From: Aliiroseovarius lamellibrachiae
Lineage (GTDB): Bacteria; Pseudomonadota; Alphaproteobacteria; Rhodobacterales; Rhodobacteraceae
NCBI RefSeq assembly: GCF_018599245.1
Contig: NZ_JAHEVJ010000001.1
Location: 496,001 to 560,000, forward strand
Length of the DNA stretch: 64,000 nucleotides
Reading direction: 5' to 3'
Made by a program: the position numbers and the translations under genes. A model generated the notes under the pieces. It did not search any database. It was not told the origin of the DNA and saw nothing but the letters and a program-made list of their open reading frames with translations. Of the stretch, positions 27,272-36,128 are shown piece after piece; within the stretch, counting starts at the first letter, position 1; each line of letters starts with the position of its first letter.

Positions 27272-28858
27272 ATGAAACCGGATTATGATCTGCTCATCAT
27301 CGGCGGAGGCATCAATGGGTGCGGCATTGCGCGTGACGCAAGTGGCCGCGGACTGTCGGTATGTTTGGCTGAGATGAATGATATAGGCTCGGCAACATCC
27401 GGGGCGTCGACCAAGCTTTTCCATGGTGGGTTGCGGTATCTGGAATACTTTGAATTCCGTTTGGTGCGTGAAGCATTGGTCGAACGAGAAACCCTGCTGA
27501 AAGCCATGCCACATATCGCTTGGCCGATGCGTTTTGTGTTGCCGTACCACGCTGATATGCGGTTTGACCTTTCGACGCCGACCTCAAAAATCCTCAGCTT
27601 CGTTATGCCCTGGATGAAAGGGCGCCGCCCTGCCTGGCTTATTCGTTTGGGGCTTTTTCTATATGACAATCTTGGTGGCCGTGAACTCCTGCCTGGCACA
27701 AGCAAGCTGGATTTGCGGACGGCACCAGAAGGTAAGCCGCTCGTTGATAAATTTGAGAAAGCGTATGAATATTCTGATTGCTGGGTAGAGGACGCGCGGC
27801 TTGTTGTGCTGAATGCACGGGATGCCGAGGCGCGAGGGGCCACCATTTTGCCGCGTCATAAAGTTGTGAGTGCCGAGTGCCGCGATGGCATTTGGAACGT
27901 GCAGATGCACAACTCTCAAACTGGCGTCACGTCAACTGTGACCGCGAAGATGGTCGTGAATGCGGCCGGACCTTGGGTTGGCGATGTTTTGCACGACACC
28001 CTTAAAAGCACGCAAGCCGGCGGCGTGCGTCTTGTGCGCGGCAGTCACATTGTCACCAAGCGCCTGTTTGAGCATGACAAATGCTATTTCTTTCAAGGGA
28101 CTGATGGCCGTATTGCTTTTGCCATCCCGTATGAAAACGACTTTACCCTTATTGGCACCACAGATGCGGAACATGTTGATGCAAACATAAAGCCCGAATG
28201 CACCGCAGACGAGCAAACCTATCTTCTGGAGTTCATCAACCAATATCTCGCAACCCCAATCACCGATGCGGATGTCGTTTGGACATACTCGGGTGTGCGC
28301 CCACTTTTCGATGATGGTGCAAGCAGTGCCTCTGCTGCCACGCGTGACTATATCCTGAAAGTCGACGAAAGCCGCGGCGCACCCGCGTTGAATATCTTTG
28401 GCGGAAAAATCACAACCTATCGCTGTCTGGCTGAAAGCGCGATGGAGGATATTGCTAAGTTTTTCCCAAAACTATCCCCGCCCTGGACGGCTGGTGTGGC
28501 GCTGCCCGGGGGGGATTTCCCCGTGGATGGGGTGCCCGCGCTTATTGAACAATTGTCAGCAGAGTTTCCCTTTTTGGATCAGGTCTGGGCGAAACGCCTT
28601 GTTCGGGCATACGGAACCGAAGCACGCGAAGTTCTGTCAGGCGCAGAAAAGCCAGAGGACCTTGGGCAGTGTTTCGGTTCAAGCCTGACAGAGCGCGAAG
28701 TTCTCTGGTTGATGGATAAAGAATATGCCGCCGAGGCTGATGACATCGTCTGGAGGCGCACGAAACTTGGCCTTCGGATGTCAAAAGATGACGTCAGCGT
28801 TCTGGATGCTTGGATGAAAAATAAGATGGCCGCGGTTGTAACTGCCGAAGCAGGGTAA
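27272..28858 (+). CDS. glpD: Glycerol-3-phosphate dehydrogenase (aerobic, FAD)
   Basis: 528-aa FAD enzyme that oxidises glycerol-3-phosphate to DHAP and feeds electrons to quinone at the inner membrane. The FAD site DYDLLIIGGGINGCGIARDA is at the N-terminus, and SKLFHGGLRYLEYFEFRLVREAL and FGGKITTYRCLAESAM follow as in GlpD. ATG 27272 follows GGGAGGA (27261-27267), which fixes the start; the frame's extension to 27212 is not needed. It is divergent from glpR and the first gene of the glp operon. Confidence 0.95.
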   Translation: MKPDYDLLIIGGGINGCGIARDASGRGLSVCLAEMNDIGSATSGASTKLFHGGLRYLEYFEFRLVREALVERETLLKAMPHIAWPMRFVLPYHADMRFDLSTPTSKILSFVMPWMKGRRPAWLIRLGLFLYDNLGGRELLPGTSKLDLRTAPEGKPLVDKFEKAYEYSDCWVEDARLVVLNARDAEARGATILPRHKVVSAECRDGIWNVQMHNSQTGVTSTVTAKMVVNAAGPWVGDVLHDTLKSTQAGGVRLVRGSHIVTKRLFEHDKCYFFQGTDGRIAFAIPYENDFTLIGTTDAEHVDANIKPECTADEQTYLLEFINQYLATPITDADVVWTYSGVRPLFDDGASSASAATRDYILKVDESRGAPALNIFGGKITTYRCLAESAMEDIAKFFPKLSPPWTAGVALPGGDFPVDGVPALIEQLSAEFPFLDQVWAKRLVRAYGTEAREVLSGAEKPEDLGQCFGSSLTEREVLWLMDKEYAAEADDIVWRRTKLGLRMSKDDVSVLDAWMKNKMAAVVTAEAG

Positions 28859-28867
28859 GGGGATACT

Positions 28868-29760
28868 ATGACGCTCGAATTTAAAAATGTGTCAAAGTTG
28901 GTGGATGGGAAAATCCATATTCACCCAACAGATCTGACGCTAGAGCGCGGGACAATGAACGTTCTGCTTGGGCCAACTCAATCTGGCAAAACCTCGCTTA
29001 TGCGGCTCATGGCGGGGCTTGATGTGCCGACTGAAGGGCGCGTTTTCTGGGAGGGCAAGGATGTTACCGGGCTGCGCGTCCAGGATCGCAAGGTCGCAAT
29101 GGTGTATCAGCAGTTTATCAACTACCCCTCGATGACGGTTTACGACAATATCGCATCCCCTTTGCGATTGATGAAAAAATCCGCAGGTGAAATTGACAAA
29201 GCCGTCAAACAGGCGGCCGACCTGATGCAGCTGACCCCCATGCTCGACCGTAAACCGCTTGAATTGTCCGGCGGACAGCAGCAACGCTGCGCTCTTGCCC
29301 GCGCTTTGGTAAAGAATGCGGGCCTTGTTTTGCTTGATGAGCCGCTTGCCAACCTTGACTATAAACTCCGTGAGGAAATGCGCGTTGAGATCCCAAAGAT
29401 CTTCGAAGAATCCGGCGCGGTTTTTGTCTACGCGACAACTGAGCCAGAGGAAGCTTTGTTGCTGGGGGGGAATACTGCCGCGCTGTGGGAGGGTCGCATT
29501 ACCCAATTTGACCGAACCCCAACCGTGTACCGCCAGCCTGTCGATGCAACAACTGCGCGGGTCTTCAGTGATCCGCCGATGAATTTCCTTCAGGTCAGCA
29601 AAACGGGCACTAAACTGATGTTCGGAGATGGCCAAAGTGCAACAGCAAACGGTCCATTGGCGTTGCTGGCGGATGGTCGTTAAACGGCGGGCTTTCGTCC
29701 AAACCATGTCGAGATCAAGGCGAGCGGTGACGATGACCTGATCTTTGAAACGCGCCTTTC
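28868..29760 (+). pseudogene. glpS: Truncated glycerol ABC transporter ATPase GlpS
   Basis: The first 271 codons encode a good ABC ATPase (LLGPTQSGKTSLM; LSGGQQQRCALARAL; LLDEPLANLD; the GlpS-type YPSMTVYDNIASPL). The frame stops at TAA 29681-29683, but coding similarity continues in the same frame after it (TAGFRPNHVEIKASGDDD), the TOBE-like region of GlpS. One base change (probably TAT Tyr to TAA) explains the stop. About 75 bases later the gene ends abruptly at a junction with glpV. The truncated ATPase could still be made, but its permeases are gone. Confidence 0.85.
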
Positions 29761-30867
29761 CAAGCGAAATATGGTTATGAGCTGGGTGTTCCTGTCAACT
29801 GGTCTGCATATGAAGATATCGCTGAATTCTTCACCGGTCGCGATCTGACCCGCATGGGCGTTGATGGTGACGTGTTTGGCAATATGGACTACGGCAAAAA
29901 AGACCCCAGCCTTGGCTGGCGGTATACTGACGCCTGGATGTCCATGGCTGGCATGGGTGACGTAGGTGAGCCAAACGGCCTTCCCGTTGATGAATGGGGC
30001 ATTCGTGTGAACGAAAAATCCCAACCCACAGGGTCTTGTGTTGCCCGTGGTGGCGCCACGAACGCACCGGCTGCGGTTTACGCTGTGACCAAAGCGATTG
30101 AGTGGCTTGAAAAATACTCTCCACCCGCTGCTGCCGGGATGACATTCGGTGAAGCTGGCCCAATTCCTGCTCAGGGCAACATTGCTCAGCAAATGTTCTG
30201 GTACACAGCCTTCACAGCCGCAACGGTTGTTCCTGATCTGCCAGTGATGAACGAAGATGGCACGCCAAAATGGCGCATGGCACCTTCGCCTCATGGGGCA
30301 TACTGGAAAGAGGGCCAAAAGGTCGGTTATCAGGATGCAGGGTCATGGACGCTCATGAAATCCACGCCCGTTGATCGGGCCCAGGCAGCTTGGCTTTATG
30401 CCCAGTTTGTTGTGTCTAAAACTGTTGACCTGAAGAAGTCCGATGTTGGTCTGACCTTCATCCGCGAGTCGACAATCGACTCTGAGCACTTCACCGAGCG
30501 GGCGCCACGTTTGGGCGGCTTGATCGAATTCTACCGTTCGCCTGCGCGTGTGCAGTGGTCACCAACAGGAACCAATGTTCCAGACTATCCCAAGCTGGCA
30601 CAACTGTGGTGGCAGAACATCGGCGACGCTATGTCGGGTTCAAAAACACCACAAGAAGCCCTTGATGCGCTTTGTGCGGATCAGGAAAAAGTGCTTGCTC
30701 GTCTAGAGCGTGCGGGCGTCCAAGGGGATCTGGGTCCGGTACTCAATGAAGAGATGAGTGCGGAGCACTGGTTCTCCCAGCCGGGTGCGCCTTATGGCCC
30801 ACTGGCAAATGAAGATGAGGCGCCTCAGACCATCGCGTATGATGAGCTGATCAAGTCCTGGAACTGA
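29761..30867 (+). pseudogene. glpV: 3' part of the glycerol-binding protein gene GlpV
   Basis: From about 29761 the frame reads QAKYGYELGVPVNWSAYEDI and continues through NMDYGKKDPSLGWRYTDAW, GLPVDEWGIRV and HGAYWKEGQKVGYQDAG to a normal C-terminus (LIKSWN). This is the back ~365 residues of a GlpV-type binding protein, which is normally near 570-580 aa. The signal peptide and the N-terminal ~200 residues are missing, so no periplasmic protein can be made. An ATG at 29854 opens the frame but is internal. In intact operons glpT, glpP, glpQ and glpU lie between glpS and glpV; none remains here. Confidence 0.85.
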
Positions 30868-30883
30868 TCCGGGTTACGTCTCA

Positions 30884-30912
30884 GGTGCGGGCTGCCATTT
30901 GGCACCCGCACC
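30884..30912 (+). promoter_or_regulatory. Hairpin between the glpV remnant and glpK
   Basis: GGTGCGGG (30884-30891) pairs with CCCGCACC (30905-30912), continued inward by TGCC/GGCA around a 4-base loop. No T-tract follows. It is placed like the intercistronic hairpins behind other binding-protein genes and probably predates the deletion. Confidence 0.6.
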
Positions 30913-31014
30913 ACCTTACAACTTCCCTCTATAACTTCTATGATGGCGCAAACCACTGGGCGGCAAATAGATCGTCCTATTTTCCTGCGACCGCCAACAC
31001 GTCAGATCATCACA

Positions 31015-32502
31015 ATGAAACATGTCTTATCTATCGACCAAGGAACCACCTCTACCCGAGCGATCCTGTTTGATGAAACGCTTCAACCTGTTGCCTCGTC
31101 TCAGGAGGAATTTCAGCAGATCTACCCAAACTCTGGCTGGGTAGAGCATGCCCCTGACGATCTTTGGGCCACCACCGCGGGAACCTGTCGGGCTGTCATT
31201 GAACGTGCGGGCATTGATGCGCAGGATATAGTTTCTATTGGGATCACCAATCAGCGTGAGACCACGATTGTCTGGAATAAAACAACCGGTCAGCCCGTTT
31301 ACAATGCGATTGTCTGGCAAGATCGCCGCACGGCTGACTACTGCAAATCACTGCGCGACGCCGGTTATGCCGACATGTTTGCAGATCGCACAGGATTGCT
31401 GATTGACCCATATTTTTCGAGCACAAAGCTAAAGTGGGTTTTGGACAATGTCGAAGGCGCGCGTGCCCAAGCACAGCGGGGTGAGCTGTTGTTCGGTACC
31501 GTCGACAGCTTTCTGATTTGGAAGCTGACGGGCGGGCGCGTTCATGCAACTGATGCGACCAATGCAGCACGCACAATGCTGTATGACATTCGCAAGGGCC
31601 GTTGGAGCCAAACAATTTGCGACCTGTTTGATATCCCGATGTCTATGCTTCCAGAGGTCAGGGATAGCGCCGCTGATTTTGGCCTTACCCGTCCAGATTT
31701 ATTCGGACGCGCCATTCCAATTCTTGGGGTGGCAGGGGACCAACAAGCCGCAACGATTGGACAGGCCTGCTTTGAGCCTGGGATGCTAAAGGCGACCTAT
31801 GGCACCGGATGTTTTGCATTGCTCAACACCGGGGATGTCCCGGTTCAATCGCAAAATAGATTGCTCACGACGATTGCCTATCAACTGGACGGCAAGCCCA
31901 CCTACGCATTGGAAGGGTCAATATTCATAGCCGGTGCTGTTATTCAGTGGTTGCGCGATGGCCTTAAAATCATTCGGGAAGCGTCAGAAACGCAACCTCT
32001 TGCTGAAGCGGCTGATCCGTCTCAATCCGTTGTTCTGGTGCCCGCCTTCACCGGCCTTGGCGCGCCATATTGGAATCCAGAATGCCGAGGTGCTGTGTTT
32101 GGTTTGTCGCGCAACTCCGGCCCGAACGAGCTCGCCAAAGCCGCGTTGGAGAGCGTTGGATATCAGACAAGAGATCTGTTGGATGCAATGCATGCGGACT
32201 GGGCCAATGACAAGGCGCAAAGCGTGCTTCGGGTGGACGGCGGCATGAGCGCTTCAAACTGGGCGATGCAATTCCTGTCCGATATCATCGACGCGCCAGT
32301 TGACCGACCCAAGGTGCTGGAAACCACAGCACTTGGTGCTGCTTGGCTTGCTGGCATGAAGGCCGGGGCGCTTCCGGATCAGAAAGAGTTTGCTCAGCAA
32401 TGGGAGCTTGAACGAGAATTCCAACCAGCGATGGCTGCCAATGTGCGCGAGAGTAAATACGCCAACTGGCAGCGGGCCGTCGCCTGCACGCTTGGATATT
32501 GA
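31015..32502 (+). CDS. glpK: Glycerol kinase
   Basis: 495-aa FGGY-family kinase that phosphorylates glycerol. It carries [15 protein letters not shown] at the N-terminus, [39 protein letters not shown], and the FGGY signature region [18 protein letters not shown]. It appears full-length and intact. ATG 31015 (MKHVLSID) is the family start; the frame opens earlier at 30940 but lacks similarity. With the ABC importer broken, its substrate must arrive by diffusion, a facilitator elsewhere, or lipid turnover. Confidence 0.94.
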   Translation: MKHVLSIDQGTTSTRAILFDETLQPVASSQEEFQQIYPNSGWVEHAPDDLWATTAGTCRAVIERAGIDAQDIVSIGITNQRETTIVWNKTTGQPVYNAIVWQDRRTADYCKSLRDAGYADMFADRTGLLIDPYFSSTKLKWVLDNVEGARAQAQRGELLFGTVDSFLIWKLTGGRVHATDATNAARTMLYDIRKGRWSQTICDLFDIPMSMLPEVRDSAADFGLTRPDLFGRAIPILGVAGDQQAATIGQACFEPGMLKATYGTGCFALLNTGDVPVQSQNRLLTTIAYQLDGKPTYALEGSIFIAGAVIQWLRDGLKIIREASETQPLAEAADPSQSVVLVPAFTGLGAPYWNPECRGAVFGLSRNSGPNELAKAALESVGYQTRDLLDAMHADWANDKAQSVLRVDGGMSASNWAMQFLSDIIDAPVDRPKVLETTALGAAWLAGMKAGALPDQKEFAQQWELEREFQPAMAANVRESKYANWQRAVACTLGY

Positions 32503-32918
32503 TTCATGCAGCAGATAAATCCGTGACAGCTGCAATCTTGTCGACGCCAGCACGATCCCCATCCCCCCCCTCATGACCCGGCTTGACGTTCTGCCTGCGG
32601 GGGGGCGGTTTTTCGGCTCGCATCGAGAACGACGTCTTTTTTATGCATTTTCGCCGCATCGTTTCCTGCTGGCCGCGAAGGCGGCAGGTTTTGGTGTCAC
32701 GCTGACGGAAAAAGCTTTGTCAGACATAGCGATAGACGTCGTGACAAAGCTTGAACCCGAATAGGCAAAAATGCGCCGTAAGCGCGCGCTTATTTCGCCG
32801 TCAATAAGCCCGTTGCCACTGTTTTCACACTGCGACCTCACCGAAATGACCCACAGCGACAACACGGGTTGCCGCCCTGCAATGCCGAAAACACGGCACA
32901 TAAAATGAGGAATAACCA
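32503..32918. other. 416-base gap with one unrecognised short frame
   Basis: Between glpK and the PepSY gene. It holds a 63-codon plus-strand frame at 32573-32764 (MTRLDVLPAGGRFF...) that I do not recognise and that lacks a convincing ribosome site, a run of nine C residues at 32564-32572, and a 14-base palindrome TAAGCGCGCGCTTA at 32779-32792. It may be remnant sequence and probably also carries the PepSY promoter. Confidence 0.3.
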
Positions 32919-33173
32919 ATGCGTAAACTCGCCCTGATCTCACTGTTGGTCTTTGGAACACCAGCGCTCGCCGAAGATATCTCGATGGACAGCATTCTTG
33001 GCACCACGATGAAAGAGGTTCAGGCCTCGTTGACCACCATGGGCTATGACGTACGCAAGGCCGAGATGGAAGACGGCATGATCGAGGTCTACTTCGTCCG
33101 GGACGGCAAAATGGGTGAGGTCTATGTGAGCCCCAAGACCGGGGCTGTGACCAAACTCGGCGTTAAGAACTAA
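32919..33173 (+). CDS. Small secreted PepSY-domain protein
   Basis: 84-aa protein with a signal peptide (KLALISLLVFGTPALA, cleaved before EDIS) and a single PepSY-like domain (LGTTMKEVQASLTTMGYDVRKAEMEDGMIEVYFVRDGKMGEVYVSPKTGAV). Such proteins commonly accompany membrane cytochromes and sensors. It is four bases before the cytochrome b gene with no promoter between, so the two form an operon with the regulator at 33750. Confidence 0.8.
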   Translation: MRKLALISLLVFGTPALAEDISMDSILGTTMKEVQASLTTMGYDVRKAEMEDGMIEVYFVRDGKMGEVYVSPKTGAVTKLGVKN

Positions 33174-33177
33174 GCCG

Positions 33178-33753
33178 ATGGTCGACATAGCCAAACAATC
33201 GAGCGGGCGCACAAGCGCCCGCGACATCGCGGTCTGGGATCCACTGATCCGTCTGATCCACTGGACGCTTGCCCTAACGATCCTGCTGAATGGGGCCTTT
33301 ATTGAAGCGGAAAGCGAGATGCACGAATGGATCGGGTATATCGCTCTCTCGCTCGTTGGTGTGCGTCTGATCTGGGGGCTGATTGGGCCGAAACACGCGC
33401 GTTTTGCGGCGTTTCCCCCAAGTCCGGCCCGCGTGAGCCGCCACATCAAGGCGATGTTGCGCGGTGATCAGACCATTCACCTTTCGCACAACCCGCTTGG
33501 CGCGCTGATGACCTACAACATATGGCTGACCGTCATTGCAATCGGGGTGACCGGTTATATGATGACCACACTTACCTTTTTTGGGATCGATTGGGTCGAG
33601 GAAGCGCACGAAACTATCTTTGGGTGGCTTCTGTTCTCGATAGCGTTGCATATTGCCGGCGTTGCCTTCGATACTTGGCGATCCGGTGTCAATCTGGTCC
33701 GGGCGATGGTAAGTGGGCGCAAAAACATCCCGCAAGGGCGAGAGGTGGAATGA
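33178..33753 (+). CDS. Cytochrome b561-type membrane cytochrome
   Basis: 191-aa cytochrome b/b6 family protein with four membrane helices and the expected haem-ligand histidines (VWDPLIRLIHWTLAL near residue 27; ALHIAGVAFDTWRSG near the C-terminus; further His in MHEWIGYIAL and EAHETIFGW). It probably passes electrons between quinol and a periplasmic partner, perhaps involving the PepSY protein. Its stop overlaps the next start (ATGA). Confidence 0.85.
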   Translation: MVDIAKQSSGRTSARDIAVWDPLIRLIHWTLALTILLNGAFIEAESEMHEWIGYIALSLVGVRLIWGLIGPKHARFAAFPPSPARVSRHIKAMLRGDQTIHLSHNPLGALMTYNIWLTVIAIGVTGYMMTTLTFFGIDWVEEAHETIFGWLLFSIALHIAGVAFDTWRSGVNLVRAMVSGRKNIPQGREVE

Positions 33754-34343
33754 AGCTGACGTTTTGGTCAACAAAAACGAAGGAAAGGCGCGCAACAGTG
33801 CTTGCGGGCCTTATCCTGTTACAGGGCCTGTGCGCGCTGTTCTTTATTGGCGACGTGGTTGAGGATTTTCGACTAGATGGCCATCTTGACGATCCACATC
33901 TCCTTCTTGAGTCAGTTGCTGCGGTGGCCTTGGTCGGCGGTGTGGCCTTTCTGATGTTGGAACTTCGCGGATTGCTGTCACGCATGTCGGACATGCAAAC
34001 CGGCCTCGATATCGCCAGTGGGCATTTGGCAGAGGTAATCGAGACCTTTTTTGACGAATGGAAGCTGACTGCCGCAGAGCGCGATGTGGCGATCATGATC
34101 CTTAAGGGGTTGGACAATGATACGATTGCCCAAATGCGCAAAACCGCCGCCGGCACCGTTCGCGCTCAGGCAACCAGCGTCTATGCAAAGTCAGCGACGG
34201 ACGGACGGGCACAGTTCATCAGCCTATTCATGGAGGAGTTGATGGCGGGAAAAATGGGACCCGTCGACGCAGAGGTGGCGCATGCGACTGGTCAAAATGA
34301 TGACAGTCTGCCGCCGGGGCACCCCCATTCGTCCAAGTCATAA
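33750..34343 (+). CDS. Membrane-anchored LuxR-type HTH regulator
   Basis: 197-aa protein with two predicted membrane helices (residues ~16-34 and ~52-70), a short linker and a C-terminal helix-turn-helix of LuxR/GerE type (LTAAERDVAIMILKGLDNDTIAQMRKTAAGTVRAQATSVYAK, ~106-150). There is no receiver or ligand domain, so the sensing element must be the membrane part or a partner such as the cytochrome or PepSY protein made from the same operon. ATG 33750 overlaps the cytochrome stop, and the open frame upstream is a shadow of the cytochrome gene. Confidence 0.8.
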   Translation: MKLTFWSTKTKERRATVLAGLILLQGLCALFFIGDVVEDFRLDGHLDDPHLLLESVAAVALVGGVAFLMLELRGLLSRMSDMQTGLDIASGHLAEVIETFFDEWKLTAAERDVAIMILKGLDNDTIAQMRKTAAGTVRAQATSVYAKSATDGRAQFISLFMEELMAGKMGPVDAEVAHATGQNDDSLPPGHPHSSKS

Positions 34344-34369
34344 AACCATGGCGAACGTCGGTGTTGCCA

Positions 34370-34969
34370 TCAAGCTGTCGGTTTGCGCGCGATGAAATCA
34401 ATCAACGCCGACATGCCAACATGTGCGGATCCTGAACGCTGCTCGGCCTCGTACTCCTCATTGATGAGCACATCACACTCTTCAAAAACGCTGTCAAAAT
34501 CTGCTTTGGAATACAGGTTTGCCGCATTTGACGGCCCGCCTGTCCCAAATTCAAGCTGCTTAGGGGTGTAGCCATGAATCATGATCAACCCGCCGGGGCG
34601 CGTTGCGTCTAACATCTTGCGCCAGAGGGTATCTCGTCCTTCCGGCCCCACGAACTGGAAGAACAATCCAAGGGTGATATCAAAGGCGTCTTGCGGCCAG
34701 TTCCATTCAAACAGGTCTGACCCGACAAATGTAACGTCTACTTCGTTCAATTCCGCCAGTTTTTTGGCTTTGGCAATCGCAGAAGGCGCGAATTCGACAC
34801 CCGTGACATGCAGGCCCTTTTTGGCCAAATGCACGCCATTGCGCCCTTCGCCTTCTGCGATCGACAAGACCGATTGTCCCTTTTGAAAGCAAGCGTCATG
34901 TTTCAACAGGAATGGGACCGGCTCGGTTCCGAACAGATACCCTTTCTTGGCGAAGCGTTCTTCCCACAT
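34370..34969 (-). CDS. Class I SAM-dependent methyltransferase (TehB/TPMT-like)
   Basis: 199-aa Rossmann methyltransferase: the SAM site is VLSIAEGEGRNGVHLAKKGLHVTGVEFAPSAIAKA (residues ~34-68), followed by GSDLFEWNWP and the LDATRPGGLIMIHGYTP strand. The start region (WEERFAKKGYLFGTEPVPFL) resembles the TehB/thiopurine-methyltransferase group, whose members methylate tellurite, thiols or small organics. It is the last gene on the strand after the cytochrome bd genes, 40 bases past the DUF2474 stop, so it may be co-transcribed. The substrate is unknown. Confidence 0.82.
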   Translation of the reverse strand: MWEERFAKKGYLFGTEPVPFLLKHDACFQKGQSVLSIAEGEGRNGVHLAKKGLHVTGVEFAPSAIAKAKKLAELNEVDVTFVGSDLFEWNWPQDAFDITLGLFFQFVGPEGRDTLWRKMLDATRPGGLIMIHGYTPKQLEFGTGGPSNAANLYSKADFDSVFEECDVLINEEYEAEQRSGSAHVGMSALIDFIARKPTA

Positions 34970-35009
34970 GACGTATTCCTTGCAGTTAAAGTGGCATTCT
35001 GTTTGCGGG

Positions 35010-35114
35010 TTAAATCACCAGCTTGATGGCATAGGCCACCACGCCAAGTGCAAGAACACTTGCGAGCCACAAAGCGACAAACCACGCCCATTTTGAAACC
35101 AGCGACTGTTTCAT
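35010..35114 (-). CDS. DUF2474 small subunit of the bd-type oxidase (CydX-like)
   Basis: 34-aa single-helix protein (MKQSLVSKWAWFVALWLASV...), starting at an ATG that overlaps the cydB stop as TGATG. Tiny hydrophobic proteins in this position (CydX, or DUF2474 in CIO-type operons) bind CydAB and help assembly. Its basic N-terminus and one membrane helix fit the family. Confidence 0.8.
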   Translation of the reverse strand: MKQSLVSKWAWFVALWLASVLALGVVAYAIKLVI

Positions 35115-36118
35115 CAGTGGTACCCCTCGGCCGGATCGATTTTCCCGCGAAATACCCAATAAGCATAGGCGGTGTAGGCCAGGATAATAGGGATGAGGAT
35201 CACCGCTCCGACCAAAGCAAAGGCCAGGCTTTGGTCCGGCGCGGCAACCTGCCAGATCGTTAGGGAAGGTGGCACCATCATCGGGTAAAAGCTGATGCCG
35301 ATGCCGACAAAGCTGACGACGAAAAAGCCAAGGGCGGACAGGAAGGGTTGCAAGTCCTTGCCGTCGTTCAAGCCAGTAAAGAAAGACCAGATCAGGCCGA
35401 CCATCACGACCGGAACAGCCATTGAAACCAGGCTGCCGGGAAGGTTGAACCAACGTTCAAAGTAGATTGGCTCGAGGAACGGGGTGATAAGACTAACCGC
35501 GCCGATTAGGCTCAGCGTTCCAGCCCCGAGCCACCATGCGTGGCGGCGCATCTGCACCTGGAGGTCACCTTCGGTCTTCAAAACCAACCACGTTGCCCCC
35601 AAAAGTGCATATCCGACCACGACCGCAATGCCTGTCAGGATGGAGAAAGGTGTGAACCAGTCAAACCAGCCACCTGAATAGGAACGCCCGGTCACCTCAA
35701 TGCCCTGCACCAAGGCACCCAGAGCAATGCCTTGCGAGAATGCCGCAACGGTTGAACCGGCAAAAAAGGCGACATTCCAAACGCCTTTCCAGCGTTTCGT
35801 CCGCCAGCGGTATTCGAAGGATACGCCGCGAAAGATCAACGCCAAAAGCATCAGAATGATCGGCATGTAAAGCGCGGGCATGATGATTGCATATGCCAGT
35901 GGGAAGACGGCGAACAAACCGCCGCCCCCCAAGATCAACCAAGTCTCGTTTCCATCCCAGACAGGGGCGACCGAGTTCATCATCATATCGCGGTCTTTTT
36001 CGGACCGTGCAAAGGGATACAGGATCCCGATCCCGAGGTCGAAACCATCAAGAATGACATAGACGAGCACGGCGAACGCAATGAGGCCGGCCCAAATGAA
36101 GGCAAGATCGAATAACAT
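35114..36118 (-). CDS. cydB: Cytochrome bd-type quinol oxidase subunit II
   Basis: 334-aa, eight- to nine-helix membrane subunit with the conserved CydB N-terminus (LIAFAVLVYVILDGFDLGIG) and PVWDGNETWLILGGGGLFAVFPLAYA. ATG 36118 (MLFDLAF) has an AAGGAGAG site; the frame's extension to 36202 overlaps cydA. It is located 10 bases after the cydA stop, and is followed by the DUF2474 gene. Confidence 0.95.
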   Translation of the reverse strand: MLFDLAFIWAGLIAFAVLVYVILDGFDLGIGILYPFARSEKDRDMMMNSVAPVWDGNETWLILGGGGLFAVFPLAYAIIMPALYMPIILMLLALIFRGVSFEYRWRTKRWKGVWNVAFFAGSTVAAFSQGIALGALVQGIEVTGRSYSGGWFDWFTPFSILTGIAVVVGYALLGATWLVLKTEGDLQVQMRRHAWWLGAGTLSLIGAVSLITPFLEPIYFERWFNLPGSLVSMAVPVVMVGLIWSFFTGLNDGKDLQPFLSALGFFVVSFVGIGISFYPMMVPPSLTIWQVAAPDQSLAFALVGAVILIPIILAYTAYAYWVFRGKIDPAEGYH

Positions 36119-36128
36119 GGCGCTCTCC

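Noticed and set aside
29854-30867. 337-codon frame as an intact binding protein
   Set aside because: It begins in the middle of GlpV, has no signal peptide, and similarity continues upstream of its ATG in the same frame to the deletion junction.
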